A DNA stretch of 64,000 nt from CAZUCE01 sp964619265 (GCA_964619265.1 CAZUCE010000005.1:62001-126000), one strand, 5' to 3'. Shown: positions 26,509 to 35,633, numbered from the stretch's first letter. Notes: a model not told the origin generated them from the letters alone. Translations and numbers: made by a program.

Positions 26509-27807
26509 TCACGGCTCAAGGCGAGTCATCATACGCGGGTAGGGAATTGTCTCGCGCACGTGCTCAATCCCGGCGATCCACCCCACGGTACGCTCCAGCC
26601 CCAGACCGAAGCCGGCATGCGGAACCGAACCGTAACGGCGCAAATCCAAGTACCACTCCAGGGGCTCGACCGGGAGGTCGTGCTCCTGGATTCGTCGCAA
26701 CAACTCGTCCGGGTCCTCCTCGCGTTGGCTGCCGCCGATGATCTCGCCGACGCCCTCGGATCCGATCATGTCGAAGCACAACGCGCGCGGCGCGGGGGAA
26801 TCATCGCGTTTCATGTAGAACGCTTTCACCTCGGCTGGGTAATGGGTGATCATCACCGGCCGGTCATAACGCAAGGACAGGATTGTCTCGTCAGGCGCCC
26901 CAAAGTCCTCGCCCCGCACAAACTCTGAGTTGGCGTCGGCTTCGAGGATGTCTGCTGCCTCGTCGTAGGTCAGCCGGGGGAACGGCCCCTGGATGGCTTC
27001 CAACTTGGAAATGTCGCGCTCCAAGAGCTCGAGTTCGGGTCGCCGGCGTTCCAAGACTTCCCCCACCACGGAGCAAATCATGTCCTCGGCGAGCTGCATC
27101 ACATCATCGAGCTCGTAGAACGCAATCTCGGGTTCCAGCATCCAGAACTCGGTCAAGTGGCGGCGCGTCTTGGACTTCTCGGCTCGAAACGTCGGCCCGA
27201 ACGTGAAGACCTTGCCGTGCGCCATGGCTGAAGCTTCGGCATACAGTTGACCCGACTGGGTCAGGAACGCCGTGCGCTCGAAGTACGGGACCTGGAAAAG
27301 AGTCGAAGTTCCTTCGCAGGCGTTTGGAGTGAACATGGGCGAGTCCACCAGCACGAATTCCCGCTCGTCGAAAAATCGTCGTAGAGCCGTGACGATCGCA
27401 TCGCGTACGCGGATCAGCGCCCACTGCTTACGCGAACGCAGCCACAGGTGGCGCTTGGAGAGCAGGAAGTCGATTCCGTGCTCTTTCGGAGTGATCGGGT
27501 AGCCCTCGACAGACTGGAGCACCTGCCCGCTTGAGACTTTGAGCTCGAAGCCTCCCGGGGCGCGGTCGTCGGCTTGGACCTCGCCCTCCAAGATCAGGCT
27601 CGATTCTTGTCCGGCCGCAGACAGCGCCTCGAAGAGCTCATCCGGAACCTTGCCGCGCACGGCGATAGCCTGGCACAGCCCGGAACCATCGCGCAGCTGG
27701 ACGAAGTGCAGCTTGCCCTTGGAGGACTTGTTGTAGATCCACCCGCGAAGGCGAACGAACTGGCCGACGAATTCGGCGAGGTGGGCGACGGTGGTCGTCT
27801 GAGCCAC
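26509..27807 (-). CDS. asnS: asparagine-tRNA ligase
   Basis: Class II aminoacyl-tRNA synthetase charging tRNA-Asn. The N-terminal OB fold (FVRLRGWIYNKSSKGKLHFVQLRDG) is followed by motif 2 (FRAEKSKTRRHLTEFWMLEPE) and motif 3 (GFGLGLERTVGWIAG). The whole sequence closely resembles the short Thermus-type AsnRS as I recall it. The GTG at 27807 gives 432 aa and aligns with that family's start; the open frame extends to a TTG at 27840. Confidence 0.95.
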   Translation of the reverse strand: MAQTTTVAHLAEFVGQFVRLRGWIYNKSSKGKLHFVQLRDGSGLCQAIAVRGKVPDELFEALSAAGQESSLILEGEVQADDRAPGGFELKVSSGQVLQSVEGYPITPKEHGIDFLLSKRHLWLRSRKQWALIRVRDAIVTALRRFFDEREFVLVDSPMFTPNACEGTSTLFQVPYFERTAFLTQSGQLYAEASAMAHGKVFTFGPTFRAEKSKTRRHLTEFWMLEPEIAFYELDDVMQLAEDMICSVVGEVLERRRPELELLERDISKLEAIQGPFPRLTYDEAADILEADANSEFVRGEDFGAPDETILSLRYDRPVMITHYPAEVKAFYMKRDDSPAPRALCFDMIGSEGVGEIIGGSQREEDPDELLRRIQEHDLPVEPLEWYLDLRRYGSVPHAGFGLGLERTVGWIAGIEHVRETIPYPRMMTRLEP

Positions 27808-27963
27808 GGGGAGTTTTGGGGCGAGGGGCTTTGGGAGCAAGCCGCGGAGTCGGGAGGGACAAGCGAATCCACCGGCGGCGGACTCTTGATCGAAGAGCCG
27901 TTTGGATCAGGCCGCTCGTCGCGTCTTGGGGCGCGGCTGGGGCGGCCAGTTCATCACGGACGG

Positions 27964-28629
27964 TTAGGGAAAAATCGCGTAAGGCGGTTCGAGGTCGACG
28001 TCGGTGATGCGGCCTTCGCTCAGGACGACGCTGCCCTTGTAGACCACGCCCAGTTTCTGGGCCTCCACCAGGACTTCACCGCGAGCCGGATCGAGCGCCT
28101 CCAAATCGGCCTTGGGAGCTGCCAGGTGAACACGCTCGTAGCCCATGGCGAGCAGCCGGTTGACGATTCGTTCACCGAGCTCATCGGCGCGCCCGCGAGG
28201 AGGCGTCTCGTTCACCGGCGCAGCCGAGCGGGATTCCGACGCCCGTTGGGCGATGGCCTGCTCGACGGTGGTCAGCAGGGCATCTTCCAACCGGGTCAGA
28301 GCCTCGCGTTGGTCGATCAAAACGTGCTCCAACCGGCGCAGATCGATATCCCCGCGCTCGGTGACCAGCTTGTTGAGACCCTCGCGCAACTCCGTATGGA
28401 TCGTGACGGCGCCCCGGGTCAGCTCGCGAGTCTCCTCGAGCGCACGCAGGAGCCGGGCCAACAGCAGCAGCACCCAGCCCAGGCCGACCAACCCGACCAG
28501 AACCAGCCACGGCAGCAGATCGCCCCAGCTCCCACCCAGGACCAGGGCGAGCGGGCGCGGCGCAGCCGGGAGCAGCGTTGCTGAGGCGGGCAGGCCCCCA
28601 AGGGGGAGGATCGAGAAAGCGGCATCCAT
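27964..28629 (-). CDS. single-pass membrane coiled-coil protein, unknown function
   Basis: A 221-aa protein: Pro/Ala-rich N-terminus, one membrane helix (about residues 39-60), a helical, probably coiled segment (60-130), and a small C-terminal alpha/beta domain (about 150-221; LLAMGYERVHL and GEVLVEAQKLGVVYKGSVVLSEG). The start is the ATG at 28629, 7 bases after a TATCCT hexamer. It precedes asnS by 156 bp on the same strand and is divergent from the NhaC gene. Family not recognised. Confidence 0.65.
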   Translation of the reverse strand: MDAAFSILPLGGLPASATLLPAAPRPLALVLGGSWGDLLPWLVLVGLVGLGWVLLLLARLLRALEETRELTRGAVTIHTELREGLNKLVTERGDIDLRRLEHVLIDQREALTRLEDALLTTVEQAIAQRASESRSAAPVNETPPRGRADELGERIVNRLLAMGYERVHLAAPKADLEALDPARGEVLVEAQKLGVVYKGSVVLSEGRITDVDLEPPYAIFP

Positions 28630-28636
28630 GGGGAGG

Positions 28637-28642
28637 AGGATA
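28637..28642 (-). promoter_or_regulatory. candidate -10 (TATCCT), leaderless spacing
   Basis: Minus-strand TANNNT hexamer 7 bases before the ATG at 28629. No Shine-Dalgarno site between them. Confidence 0.5.
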
Positions 28643-28667
28643 GCCGGCTCGGGGCCAAGGCTTCGAG

Positions 28668-28673
28668 TACGCT
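28668..28673 (+). promoter_or_regulatory. candidate -10 (TACGCT), leaderless spacing
   Basis: TANNNT hexamer 9 bases before the ATG at 28683 (3 before an in-frame GTG at 28677). It is back to back with the minus-strand hexamer at 28637-28642, so both divergent genes would start from this short region. Confidence 0.45.
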
Positions 28674-28682
28674 TCCGTGCGC

Positions 28683-30935
28683 ATGGAAAACGGTTCCGAC
28701 GAAACGCCCTCCTCGCCCCTCCTCCGCTGGCTCCCGATCGCACTCGGGCTCCTGGGAGGCCTGGTCGTCTTCCTGGCGATCGGCTCCGCTGGGCCCAAGC
28801 GGGAAGCCGAGCTCGCCGCGCTTGCTGCGCCGGACCTGATCCTCCAGGTGGACGAAGCCGAGCCTAGCGCCGAGGAGGCCAGTGCCCCGCCCGTGAGCTT
28901 CGTGGAAGCGCTCGCCAGAAAAGGCCTGGCCAGCAGGCTCCAAGAGAACTCAAACCCTACCGGCGAACCGATCCGCAGGACGTTCCTCGTTCGAATCGGC
29001 GAGGTTAGCTATCGGGATCTTCGCGACCCGGCAGCGGCTTCCGAAGCCTCGGTGGAAGCCTCCCTACGGCGGTCTTTGGCGCTCGGCTTGCGTCAGGCTG
29101 CTGCAAGTGGATTGGACTCACCCGACGAGAACGGTGAGATCCTGGAGGGCGGGGAGCCGATCCAGTCCGGGCTGGTGATCGAGGGCGAGAAGAACGCTAT
29201 CCCCGGAGCGACCGCGTTTCGACTCGAGCGAACGCAAACCGGCTTGGCCCTCGTTTGCGAATCGGTGGCCACCGGAGAAACCCACCGGGTCGAAACCGAA
29301 TGGACGCCGCCCGGGCGCGTCTCCCTGCTGCCTCCGCTGATCGCCATCGCCCTCGCGATCCTCACGCGCAAGCCCATGATCGCGCTTTTGTTTGGCGTGA
29401 TCTTCGGCGCCATCCTCGTCGCGGCTCGCGAAGGGGCATCGGGATTCGCCGCCGTAACCGAAGGCGCGGCTCTATCGGTCCAGCGCTATCTGGTCGACCA
29501 GCTGACAGCGCCGGACCGCTTGCAGATCGTGATCTTTGTGGTGCTGATGCTCGCGATGGTTGGGAACCTGACCCGCAACGGCGGCATCCGCGGAATCATG
29601 CTGCGGCTCCGTGCCCTAGCCCAAGGTCCGCGCACGACTCAAGCTTCCACGGTCGCCATGGGTTTTGCGGTGTTCTTCGACGATTACGCAAATACGGTGC
29701 TGGTCGGCTCGACCATGCGGCCGCTGACCGACCGTATGCGAATCGCCCGGGAAAAGCTGGCCTACCTGGTCGATTCGACCGCTGCTCCAGTGGCGGGCAT
29801 TTCGATTTTCTCCACTTGGATCGCCTTTGAGGTCTCCACCTTTTCGGCCCAACTCCCGGTGGCCGGCCTGAGCCCCGCGGATGGCTATGAGATCTTCATC
29901 CAGACCCTGCCCTACCGGTTCTACTGCTTCTTGACGTTAGCGATGGTGCTGCTGGTAGCGATCACCGGCCGCGACTTTGGCCCGATGCGAAAGGCTGAGC
30001 GCCGCGCGCGCCTCACCGGAGCCCTTTTGGCTCCGGGCGCCCAGCCGATGGTGGGAGCCAAGGCAACTTCACTCGATACGGCCGAGGGAATCGCTCCCCA
30101 GGCTTGGCGCGCCGTGGTCCCCCTGCTCGTCTTCATCGGCACGACCCTGTTCGAGATCGCCCGGCGGGGTGGAGCCTTCGAAATGACGGCCGCCGAGATC
30201 AGCTCGCTGCCTGGACTCACCCAAGTCCTCTACGACGGAAGCGGAAACCTCCCGCTGATGATCGGCTCCCTGGCCGGATTCGGGGTGGCGGCTCTCGCGA
30301 CGCTTTCCGCAGGGCTCGGCCCGGGCGAGGTCGTCAAGGCCGCCTGGACCACGCTTCGCTCGATGGGTGTAGCGCTCGCGATCCTCTACCTAGCCTGGAT
30401 GGTCGGTGCCGTGTGCGATGACCTCGCGACGGCTTCGTTCCTCAGCGTCTCCATTGGGGATCAACTCCACCCGGCCCTGCTGCCGGCGGTGCTCGTCGGT
30501 CTGGCCGCCTTTGTAGCGTTCTCCACGGGATCCTCCTGGGGAACCATGAGCATCCTGCTGCCGCTGGTAGTAGGGCTCTCCTACCAGCTCGGCGAGAACC
30601 TTGCGATCGGGCCGACCGCCCTGATGATCCTCAGCATCGGAGCTGTCCTCGAGGGCGCCATCTTCGGCGATCACTGCTCACCGATTTCCGATACCACCGT
30701 GCTGTCGTCGATCTCCTGCGCGTCGGACCACATCGACCATGTGCGAACCCAAGCGCCCTATGCCTTGGTCGTCATGGCCCTCTCCCTGAGCTTCGGCTAC
30801 CTACCCGCGGCCTTCCTTGGATGGTCGCCGCTGGTTTGCTGGCCGCTGGCCTTACTCGCCTTGGTGGCCGTCCTGTTCGCCTTTGGACGTCCCGCCCCCA
30901 TCGCTCCGCCTTCGGATTCGACCCAGAGCGCGTGA
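28683..30935 (+). CDS. NhaC-family Na+/H+ antiporter with N-terminal ectodomain
   Basis: A 750-aa transporter. Residues 214-740 form about eleven to twelve membrane helices of the NhaC/ion-transporter superfamily, with signatures such as FAVFFDDYANTVLVGSTMRP and EGAIFGDHCSPISDTTVLSS, the acidic and polar residues that bind cations. Family members are normally 450-550 aa. Here an extra helix (about 14-34) is followed by a soluble region of about 175 residues (40-213) rich in Glu and Ala, placed outside the cytoplasm. The closest relatives may exchange amino acids or organic cations rather than Na+. The stop overlaps the next gene as GTGA. Confidence 0.87.
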   Translation: MENGSDETPSSPLLRWLPIALGLLGGLVVFLAIGSAGPKREAELAALAAPDLILQVDEAEPSAEEASAPPVSFVEALARKGLASRLQENSNPTGEPIRRTFLVRIGEVSYRDLRDPAAASEASVEASLRRSLALGLRQAAASGLDSPDENGEILEGGEPIQSGLVIEGEKNAIPGATAFRLERTQTGLALVCESVATGETHRVETEWTPPGRVSLLPPLIAIALAILTRKPMIALLFGVIFGAILVAAREGASGFAAVTEGAALSVQRYLVDQLTAPDRLQIVIFVVLMLAMVGNLTRNGGIRGIMLRLRALAQGPRTTQASTVAMGFAVFFDDYANTVLVGSTMRPLTDRMRIAREKLAYLVDSTAAPVAGISIFSTWIAFEVSTFSAQLPVAGLSPADGYEIFIQTLPYRFYCFLTLAMVLLVAITGRDFGPMRKAERRARLTGALLAPGAQPMVGAKATSLDTAEGIAPQAWRAVVPLLVFIGTTLFEIARRGGAFEMTAAEISSLPGLTQVLYDGSGNLPLMIGSLAGFGVAALATLSAGLGPGEVVKAAWTTLRSMGVALAILYLAWMVGAVCDDLATASFLSVSIGDQLHPALLPAVLVGLAAFVAFSTGSSWGTMSILLPLVVGLSYQLGENLAIGPTALMILSIGAVLEGAIFGDHCSPISDTTVLSSISCASDHIDHVRTQAPYALVVMALSLSFGYLPAAFLGWSPLVCWPLALLALVAVLFAFGRPAPIAPPSDSTQSA

Positions 30936-31975
30936 ACACCCGGTCCTTGCTCGGGCGACGCCTCCTCGGAGGCGTCGCATTTGGCGTCGTGCTTTACGCG
31001 GCGATCGTTTTGTGGAGTGGCTTCGATCAGCTTTTCGAAGTGATCCGGCGCGTTCCGCTCTGGGTGCTTCCCGCGGCTTGCGCCCTGTCGTTCGGCAACT
31101 ACGCGCTGCGCTTTCTCAAATGGCGGCGCTACCTCCAACTGCTCGGCATTGAGCTGGATCCCGGCGTGTCCTGGTCGATCTACCTGTCTGGCTTTTCCAT
31201 GGGCATTACGCCCGGAAAAATGGGCGAGGTGCTCAAAGCCTGGCTGATCCGCCGCGTCACCGGAACGCCGATTCACCGTTCGGCGCCGATCGTGGTGGCC
31301 GAACGGTTCACCGACCTGCTTGGCTATCTGATCCTCGTGGCTGTCGGGGGCCTCGCCAGTGCGCCTGAATATCAATGGGTGTTCTGGAGCACCCTGGCCG
31401 CCTGCGTCTTCGCTGTGGCAGCGGCTGGTTCCCGAAGGGTCGCCACGCTGGCCACCCGGGCGGTTTCGCGCCTGCCCTACTTTTGGCGATTGGCGCCCCG
31501 GGTCGAAGGCTCGTTCGAGGCGACCCGGATCCTCCTCGAACCCCGCGAGCTGATTGGACCGACTCTGCTGTCCAGCGTTTCATGGGGTCTAGAATGCCTC
31601 GGCTTCTGGCTGATCGTGAACTCGATTGCCGCCGCCCCGGTCCCGTTCCTGTTCTGCGTTTTCGCCTATGCCCTGTCCGCCGTCGCCGGCGCGCTGGCCA
31701 TCCTGCTGCCTGGTGGATTGGGCGTGACCGAAGGCCTGCTAGGCACACTGCTGCGGCGCAAACTTCAGGAACCGGGTGGGGTCGCGGCGGTAGTGACCCT
31801 TGAATTGGCGCGGGCCCAGGCAGCAGGTGCCGTGCTGCTCGCTCGATTGGCCACCCTCTGGTTCGGTGTCCTCGTTGGAGTCGTCGCCCTCTGGCGTTTC
31901 GAACGTCGCTACGGTCGCATCGAAGTCACGGCTGAAGAGTCCGCGGCCCAAGCCGAGTCGCGGGACGCGAGCTAG
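30932..31975 (+). CDS. flippase-like integral membrane protein (UPF0104/AglD family)
   Basis: A 347-aa protein with about eight membrane helices of the lysylphosphatidylglycerol synthase transmembrane-region type. The conserved core includes NYALRFLKWRRYL, SMGITPGKMGEVLKAWLIR and LPGGLGVTEGLLG. Relatives flip or transfer lipid-linked groups. There is no synthase catalytic domain, so it is not MprF. It starts with GTG overlapping the NhaC stop, and the open frame further upstream lies inside that gene. Its stop shares a CTAG with the convergent gene. Confidence 0.83.
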   Translation: MNTRSLLGRRLLGGVAFGVVLYAAIVLWSGFDQLFEVIRRVPLWVLPAACALSFGNYALRFLKWRRYLQLLGIELDPGVSWSIYLSGFSMGITPGKMGEVLKAWLIRRVTGTPIHRSAPIVVAERFTDLLGYLILVAVGGLASAPEYQWVFWSTLAACVFAVAAAGSRRVATLATRAVSRLPYFWRLAPRVEGSFEATRILLEPRELIGPTLLSSVSWGLECLGFWLIVNSIAAAPVPFLFCVFAYALSAVAGALAILLPGGLGVTEGLLGTLLRRKLQEPGGVAAVVTLELARAQAAGAVLLARLATLWFGVLVGVVALWRFERRYGRIEVTAEESAAQAESRDAS

Positions 31976-33195
31976 GCGCGAGCTTTCCCCGGCCTCCGCC
32001 CCAAGAGGGCCGAAGCCAGTAGCAAAACACCCGCGATCGTTGCGAGCACAACAGCCGGGCTACGGCTGATCCGGGGCGGCAGGGGCGGCCAAGAGCTTTC
32101 GGATCCTTGTCCGGAGCGAAAGGCCTGCGCCCTGCGATCTTCAAACGCCTCGACGCCTGGGGGCGGTCCGAGCGCTTCGTCGAATAGCCCAGCCAAAGCC
32201 AGGGCTACCCGCGCCGGGTCCTGATCGGTGGTTTGCCATGCAGCTGCCGCCAAGCAGAGTCGGCCGACTTTAGCGAGCACCACGGGCTCTCCCAGCTTGT
32301 CCCGAGCGATCACAAAACCCCGAAATTCCTCTGAAGACTGCTCTCCCCGAAGGCTGTTGGGGCCGGGCCCCAGCGTGAACTCTACCCCGCTCCTTTCGCA
32401 ACTTGCGGCCTCGCTCAAATTGGCCTCGAAGGTGGTCACGCGCAAACGCGACGGGCTGAGGTCCCCGGTCACCACATCCAATCCCCGCACCTGCGCGTAG
32501 GTCCGCGCGAATTCTGCGATCAGCGGAATCCGCTCTACTTCGCCTGAGAGCGACAAACGACCGGAAGAAGCAGGACCGTCGCGGCGCTCCAATTGCTCGC
32601 CATCCCACCAAGTCTCTACCGCCACCCAGCCAGGCCGCGAGGCCCGCTTCGGGACGAACCACCGGGCATGACGAATCGGCTCGCTGGGTTCGCGCTCGAG
32701 GACCAAAACGCATCCGGGCCGGTCGTACGCGGCCCAGCCGAGCTCGGCATCGGAAGGGGGCAGGTTTCGCAGCTGGCTCTCCAGCTCGGAAAAGCCAAGG
32801 AACGGCGCAGCGGCTCGCCCGCCGAGCACCACCTCATCGAATTCACCCAGGTCCGGACCTCGCTCGGAGACGAAGTCGGCCAGCACGGCGTGAATGGACC
32901 GGTGCATCGAAACAACTAGACGCTTGGGACTTTCCGGCGACCGGTCCCGCCGGACCGGGCCGGCCAGAGCCAAAACGCCAACCCCCAATCCCAGCAAAGC
33001 CAGCAACACCGTCCGCGGCAGTCTCGAAGAAATCTCGATGTTCGTCCGTTCGCCGGTCTCCTTCAGCTCCCGCCAAACCGCGAGGGTCGACGTCAGCCGG
33101 ACGCGAGGGCGGGATGGCGAGCGCAGCCACAGGGCTGCAAACCCAAGGATCGCAAAACCCCCAAGCCAGCCGGGTTGTTCGAGTGTCCAGTCCAA
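31972..33195 (-). CDS. BatA-like membrane protein (aerotolerance operon type)
   Basis: A 407-aa protein with an N-terminal BatA domain: two membrane helices at about residues 8-24 and 62-80 separated by a basic loop (LTSTLAVWRELK), as in the N-terminal aerotolerance family. A long extracytoplasmic domain follows and a C-terminal helix (about 380-398). Unlike full BatA it has no intact von Willebrand MIDAS motif. The start is a TTG at 33195, 27 bp after the DUF58 stop. It follows the DUF58 and phosphatase genes in one operon. Confidence 0.75.
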   Translation of the reverse strand: MDWTLEQPGWLGGFAILGFAALWLRSPSRPRVRLTSTLAVWRELKETGERTNIEISSRLPRTVLLALLGLGVGVLALAGPVRRDRSPESPKRLVVSMHRSIHAVLADFVSERGPDLGEFDEVVLGGRAAAPFLGFSELESQLRNLPPSDAELGWAAYDRPGCVLVLEREPSEPIRHARWFVPKRASRPGWVAVETWWDGEQLERRDGPASSGRLSLSGEVERIPLIAEFARTYAQVRGLDVVTGDLSPSRLRVTTFEANLSEAASCERSGVEFTLGPGPNSLRGEQSSEEFRGFVIARDKLGEPVVLAKVGRLCLAAAAWQTTDQDPARVALALAGLFDEALGPPPGVEAFEDRRAQAFRSGQGSESSWPPLPPRISRSPAVVLATIAGVLLLASALLGRRPGKARA

Positions 33196-33222
33196 AGGGG
33201 GTCTGTTCCGTGCAAGGCGGAG

Positions 33223-34143
33223 TCAGCGATGGGTGCCACGACCAGCAAGCGATGCAAGCTCGAGCGCGTGGGTCTCAAACGGATCGCGCGCGTCGAGCAC
33301 CGCGAAGCGGGCCCTGTGGCGACCGAGGCCGAGCCGCAAGGCCTCCAGTCTCCGGCTCATGGCCTGTTCATAACGACCGGCAAGTCGCTCATTCGCCGGC
33401 ATCGAGAGCCGGTCGCCGGTTTCCGGGCAAGTCCAGGTGGAGGCCTCGCGTCCATCTGGATCCAGCTCTTCTCCTGCAAACAACGCACCCACCAGCAGCT
33501 CGGTTCCCGGCCGGATCCGCGTCAAGAAATCCCCGGGAGTAAGCCCTTCAAGGTCCCCGATCAAGATCCACCGTCCGGCGCGTGGACCCGGCCCTTCCGT
33601 CAGACGCTCGGCCAGTCCGAAACGTCCTTCCGGACGAACGCCCGACCAAGATTCGAGCACCCGTTCGAGCGGCATGCGCGCGGGCAGGTCCAGGCGGCGG
33701 GGAGAAGCTCCGGTCCATTCGAGCGTGACACGCGCCCGCCGGCGCTTCGCGAGGGAACACAAGGCGACCGACAATTCGGCCGCCGCCTGGAGCTTGGAGC
33801 GACCTTCGCCAACGCCCATCGACGCGCTTCCGTCGATCCAAAGGGCCCAGTGCTCGGACGCTTCCCGTCGGGTCAACCGCACATATGGCTTGTCAAAACG
33901 GGCCAACAAGTCCGGATCCAATCGGCGTAGATCGTCGCCCGGGCGGTAGGGACGAAAGCCCAGCCATTCCTCGCCGGCTCCCATCCGGTGGCCGAGGCCA
34001 ATTCCCTCCTTGGCCCTACCAAGCACTCCGAGCCGTGCGATCAAGCGCCCCACCCGGCCGGTGAACCCAGCTCCAAACTCGACCGGTTCGAAACCGCCGA
34101 AGTCCGAACCTTGAACGGATGCCACGGGCAAATCGCCGGTCAC
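33223..34143 (-). CDS. DUF58 / von Willebrand-like protein
   Basis: A 306-aa protein with the DUF58 signature GFRPYRPGDDLRRLDPDLLARFDKP and a VWA-type MIDAS motif DGSASM (D-x-S-x-S). DUF58 proteins usually sit between MoxR ATPases and BatA-type proteins and act in complex assembly or stress response. Starts with GTG overlapping the phosphatase stop (GTGA). No MoxR gene is in this operon. Confidence 0.85.
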   Translation of the reverse strand: MTGDLPVASVQGSDFGGFEPVEFGAGFTGRVGRLIARLGVLGRAKEGIGLGHRMGAGEEWLGFRPYRPGDDLRRLDPDLLARFDKPYVRLTRREASEHWALWIDGSASMGVGEGRSKLQAAAELSVALCSLAKRRRARVTLEWTGASPRRLDLPARMPLERVLESWSGVRPEGRFGLAERLTEGPGPRAGRWILIGDLEGLTPGDFLTRIRPGTELLVGALFAGEELDPDGREASTWTCPETGDRLSMPANERLAGRYEQAMSRRLEALRLGLGRHRARFAVLDARDPFETHALELASLAGRGTHR

Positions 34144-35618
34144 TCGACCCGGCGGACCACCACCAAGGTGATGTCGTCCTCGTTGACCCCGCCGGACAGA
34201 GACATGGCATGTTCGGCGAGCTCGAGCGCGCTTTCGCGCGCCGCTTTTCCAGAGCGCATGGCCTCGCGGAACAACTCACGGATGCTGTCTTCCCCGAGCA
34301 TTTGGCCTTGGCCTGACGAATCGCGGCTTTCCGCCAATCCATCGCTGAACGCGAGGATCGCGTCCCCGGGCTGCAGGACAACGCTGTGATCGCTCTCGTA
34401 GACTTCGTCGGAGATCATGCCAAGCGCCGGGCCGTGATCGGGCAGTGCGGTGCATTCCTGCTCGGAGGCTCGATACAACAAGGCGCTGGGATGGCCAGCG
34501 TTCAAGGAGCGAAACGTCCCGTCCGGCGAAAGCAGGCCCAGGAACAGGGTCAGGAATCTTCCGTCGTCCATGCGTTCGGACAAATCCTGGTTCAGCAGCG
34601 TCACGATCTCGCCGGGCTCCGTGAGCATCCGGAGATAGGAGCGCAGGCCCGCCTGGGCGCTGGCCGTGATCAGCGCAGGCCCGACTCCGTGTCCGGTTAC
34701 GTCGCCCACCACCACAGCCAGCTGGTTGTCCTTTGCCGGCACGAAGTCATAGAAGTCACCGGCGGTCTGCTCCGCAGGTCGGTACCAGCCGTGCACCTCA
34801 AACCCTGGAAGGGTGTGCGGGACTTGGGGCATCAGGTCGCGTTGAATCGAACTGGCTAGTTCCAGAGATTGTTCCAGGCGAACGCGTTCGATGCGGTCGA
34901 GGTGCAGCCGAGCCTTCTGCATGGTTGCAGAAATTTGACTGGCCAGGGCCGCAAAAAGGGACAGGTCGCGTTGGCCGAACTGCCGGGCAGCGGCCCGCGA
35001 ATCCACGTAGAGCACCCCGCCGACGCTGGATTCTTCGTGGTCCCCGCCGGCCGGTAAGAGCGGCACGCACATCACGGCACGCAGCTTGAGATCGAAAACG
35101 GACTGACCGAGTTCAAGCGCTTCGGAGTCCGATTGCACCGTGGCCCGCACCGGCTCGCGGCGTTCGAGCACGCGACGGGCCACACTGGTCGAAAAGCGCA
35201 GATCCTCGGTGGGCACGTCGCCATCCACCGAGCGGGCCACGTGGACCTCAAATCCGCCGTGCTCCGCATCCTCGCGGGGATCCGGGAGGATCAGAAGCCC
35301 CCGTTCGGCCTCGGTGACCTCGACCGAGAGGTCCACAATCTCCACCAGCAGCGCTTCAAGGTCCTTGGGGGTGGAAACCGGCGTGTTCGCGACACGCGAA
35401 ATCGCCTCGAGCAGCACCTGGACGGTACGTCGATCCACGGTGGAGTCGCCCGTCAAGAACTGGGTGGAAGGGCTGTCCACTCCAGCGCGCCTTCCGGCTG
35501 CGGGGATATCGGCAGCTTCGGGAAGCTCGCTTCCCTCGCTTTCGAACCCAGCCCCTCCGGCTGTGCCAGAGTCGCGGGCGCCACCCGAGTCGCGTTTCGC
35601 TTTGCGCTTGAAGAACAT
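34140..35618 (-). CDS. GAF-domain SpoIIE-type serine phosphatase
   Basis: A 492-aa protein. After a polar N-terminus, residues 75-235 form a GAF sensor domain; a helical linker (235-262; LASSIQRDLMPQVP, the RsbU pattern) leads to a PP2C-type SpoIIE domain (265-490). Metal-binding Asp residues are in GDFYD (287-291) and GDVTGHG (305-311). Such phosphatases dephosphorylate STAS anti-anti-sigma proteins. The start ATG at 35618 is chosen because a TACACT hexamer lies 9 bases upstream; the longer frame is Arg-rich and unlikely. A STAS protein is transcribed divergently next door. The stop overlaps the DUF58 start. Confidence 0.9.
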   Translation of the reverse strand: MFFKRKAKRDSGGARDSGTAGGAGFESEGSELPEAADIPAAGRRAGVDSPSTQFLTGDSTVDRRTVQVLLEAISRVANTPVSTPKDLEALLVEIVDLSVEVTEAERGLLILPDPREDAEHGGFEVHVARSVDGDVPTEDLRFSTSVARRVLERREPVRATVQSDSEALELGQSVFDLKLRAVMCVPLLPAGGDHEESSVGGVLYVDSRAAARQFGQRDLSLFAALASQISATMQKARLHLDRIERVRLEQSLELASSIQRDLMPQVPHTLPGFEVHGWYRPAEQTAGDFYDFVPAKDNQLAVVVGDVTGHGVGPALITASAQAGLRSYLRMLTEPGEIVTLLNQDLSERMDDGRFLTLFLGLLSPDGTFRSLNAGHPSALLYRASEQECTALPDHGPALGMISDEVYESDHSVVLQPGDAILAFSDGLAESRDSSGQGQMLGEDSIRELFREAMRSGKAARESALELAEHAMSLSGGVNEDDITLVVVRRVE

Positions 35619-35627
35619 CGAGAGGCC

Positions 35628-35633
35628 AGTGTA
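35628..35633 (-). promoter_or_regulatory. candidate -10 (TACACT), leaderless spacing
   Basis: Minus-strand TANNNT hexamer 9 bases before the ATG at 35618. Confidence 0.5.
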
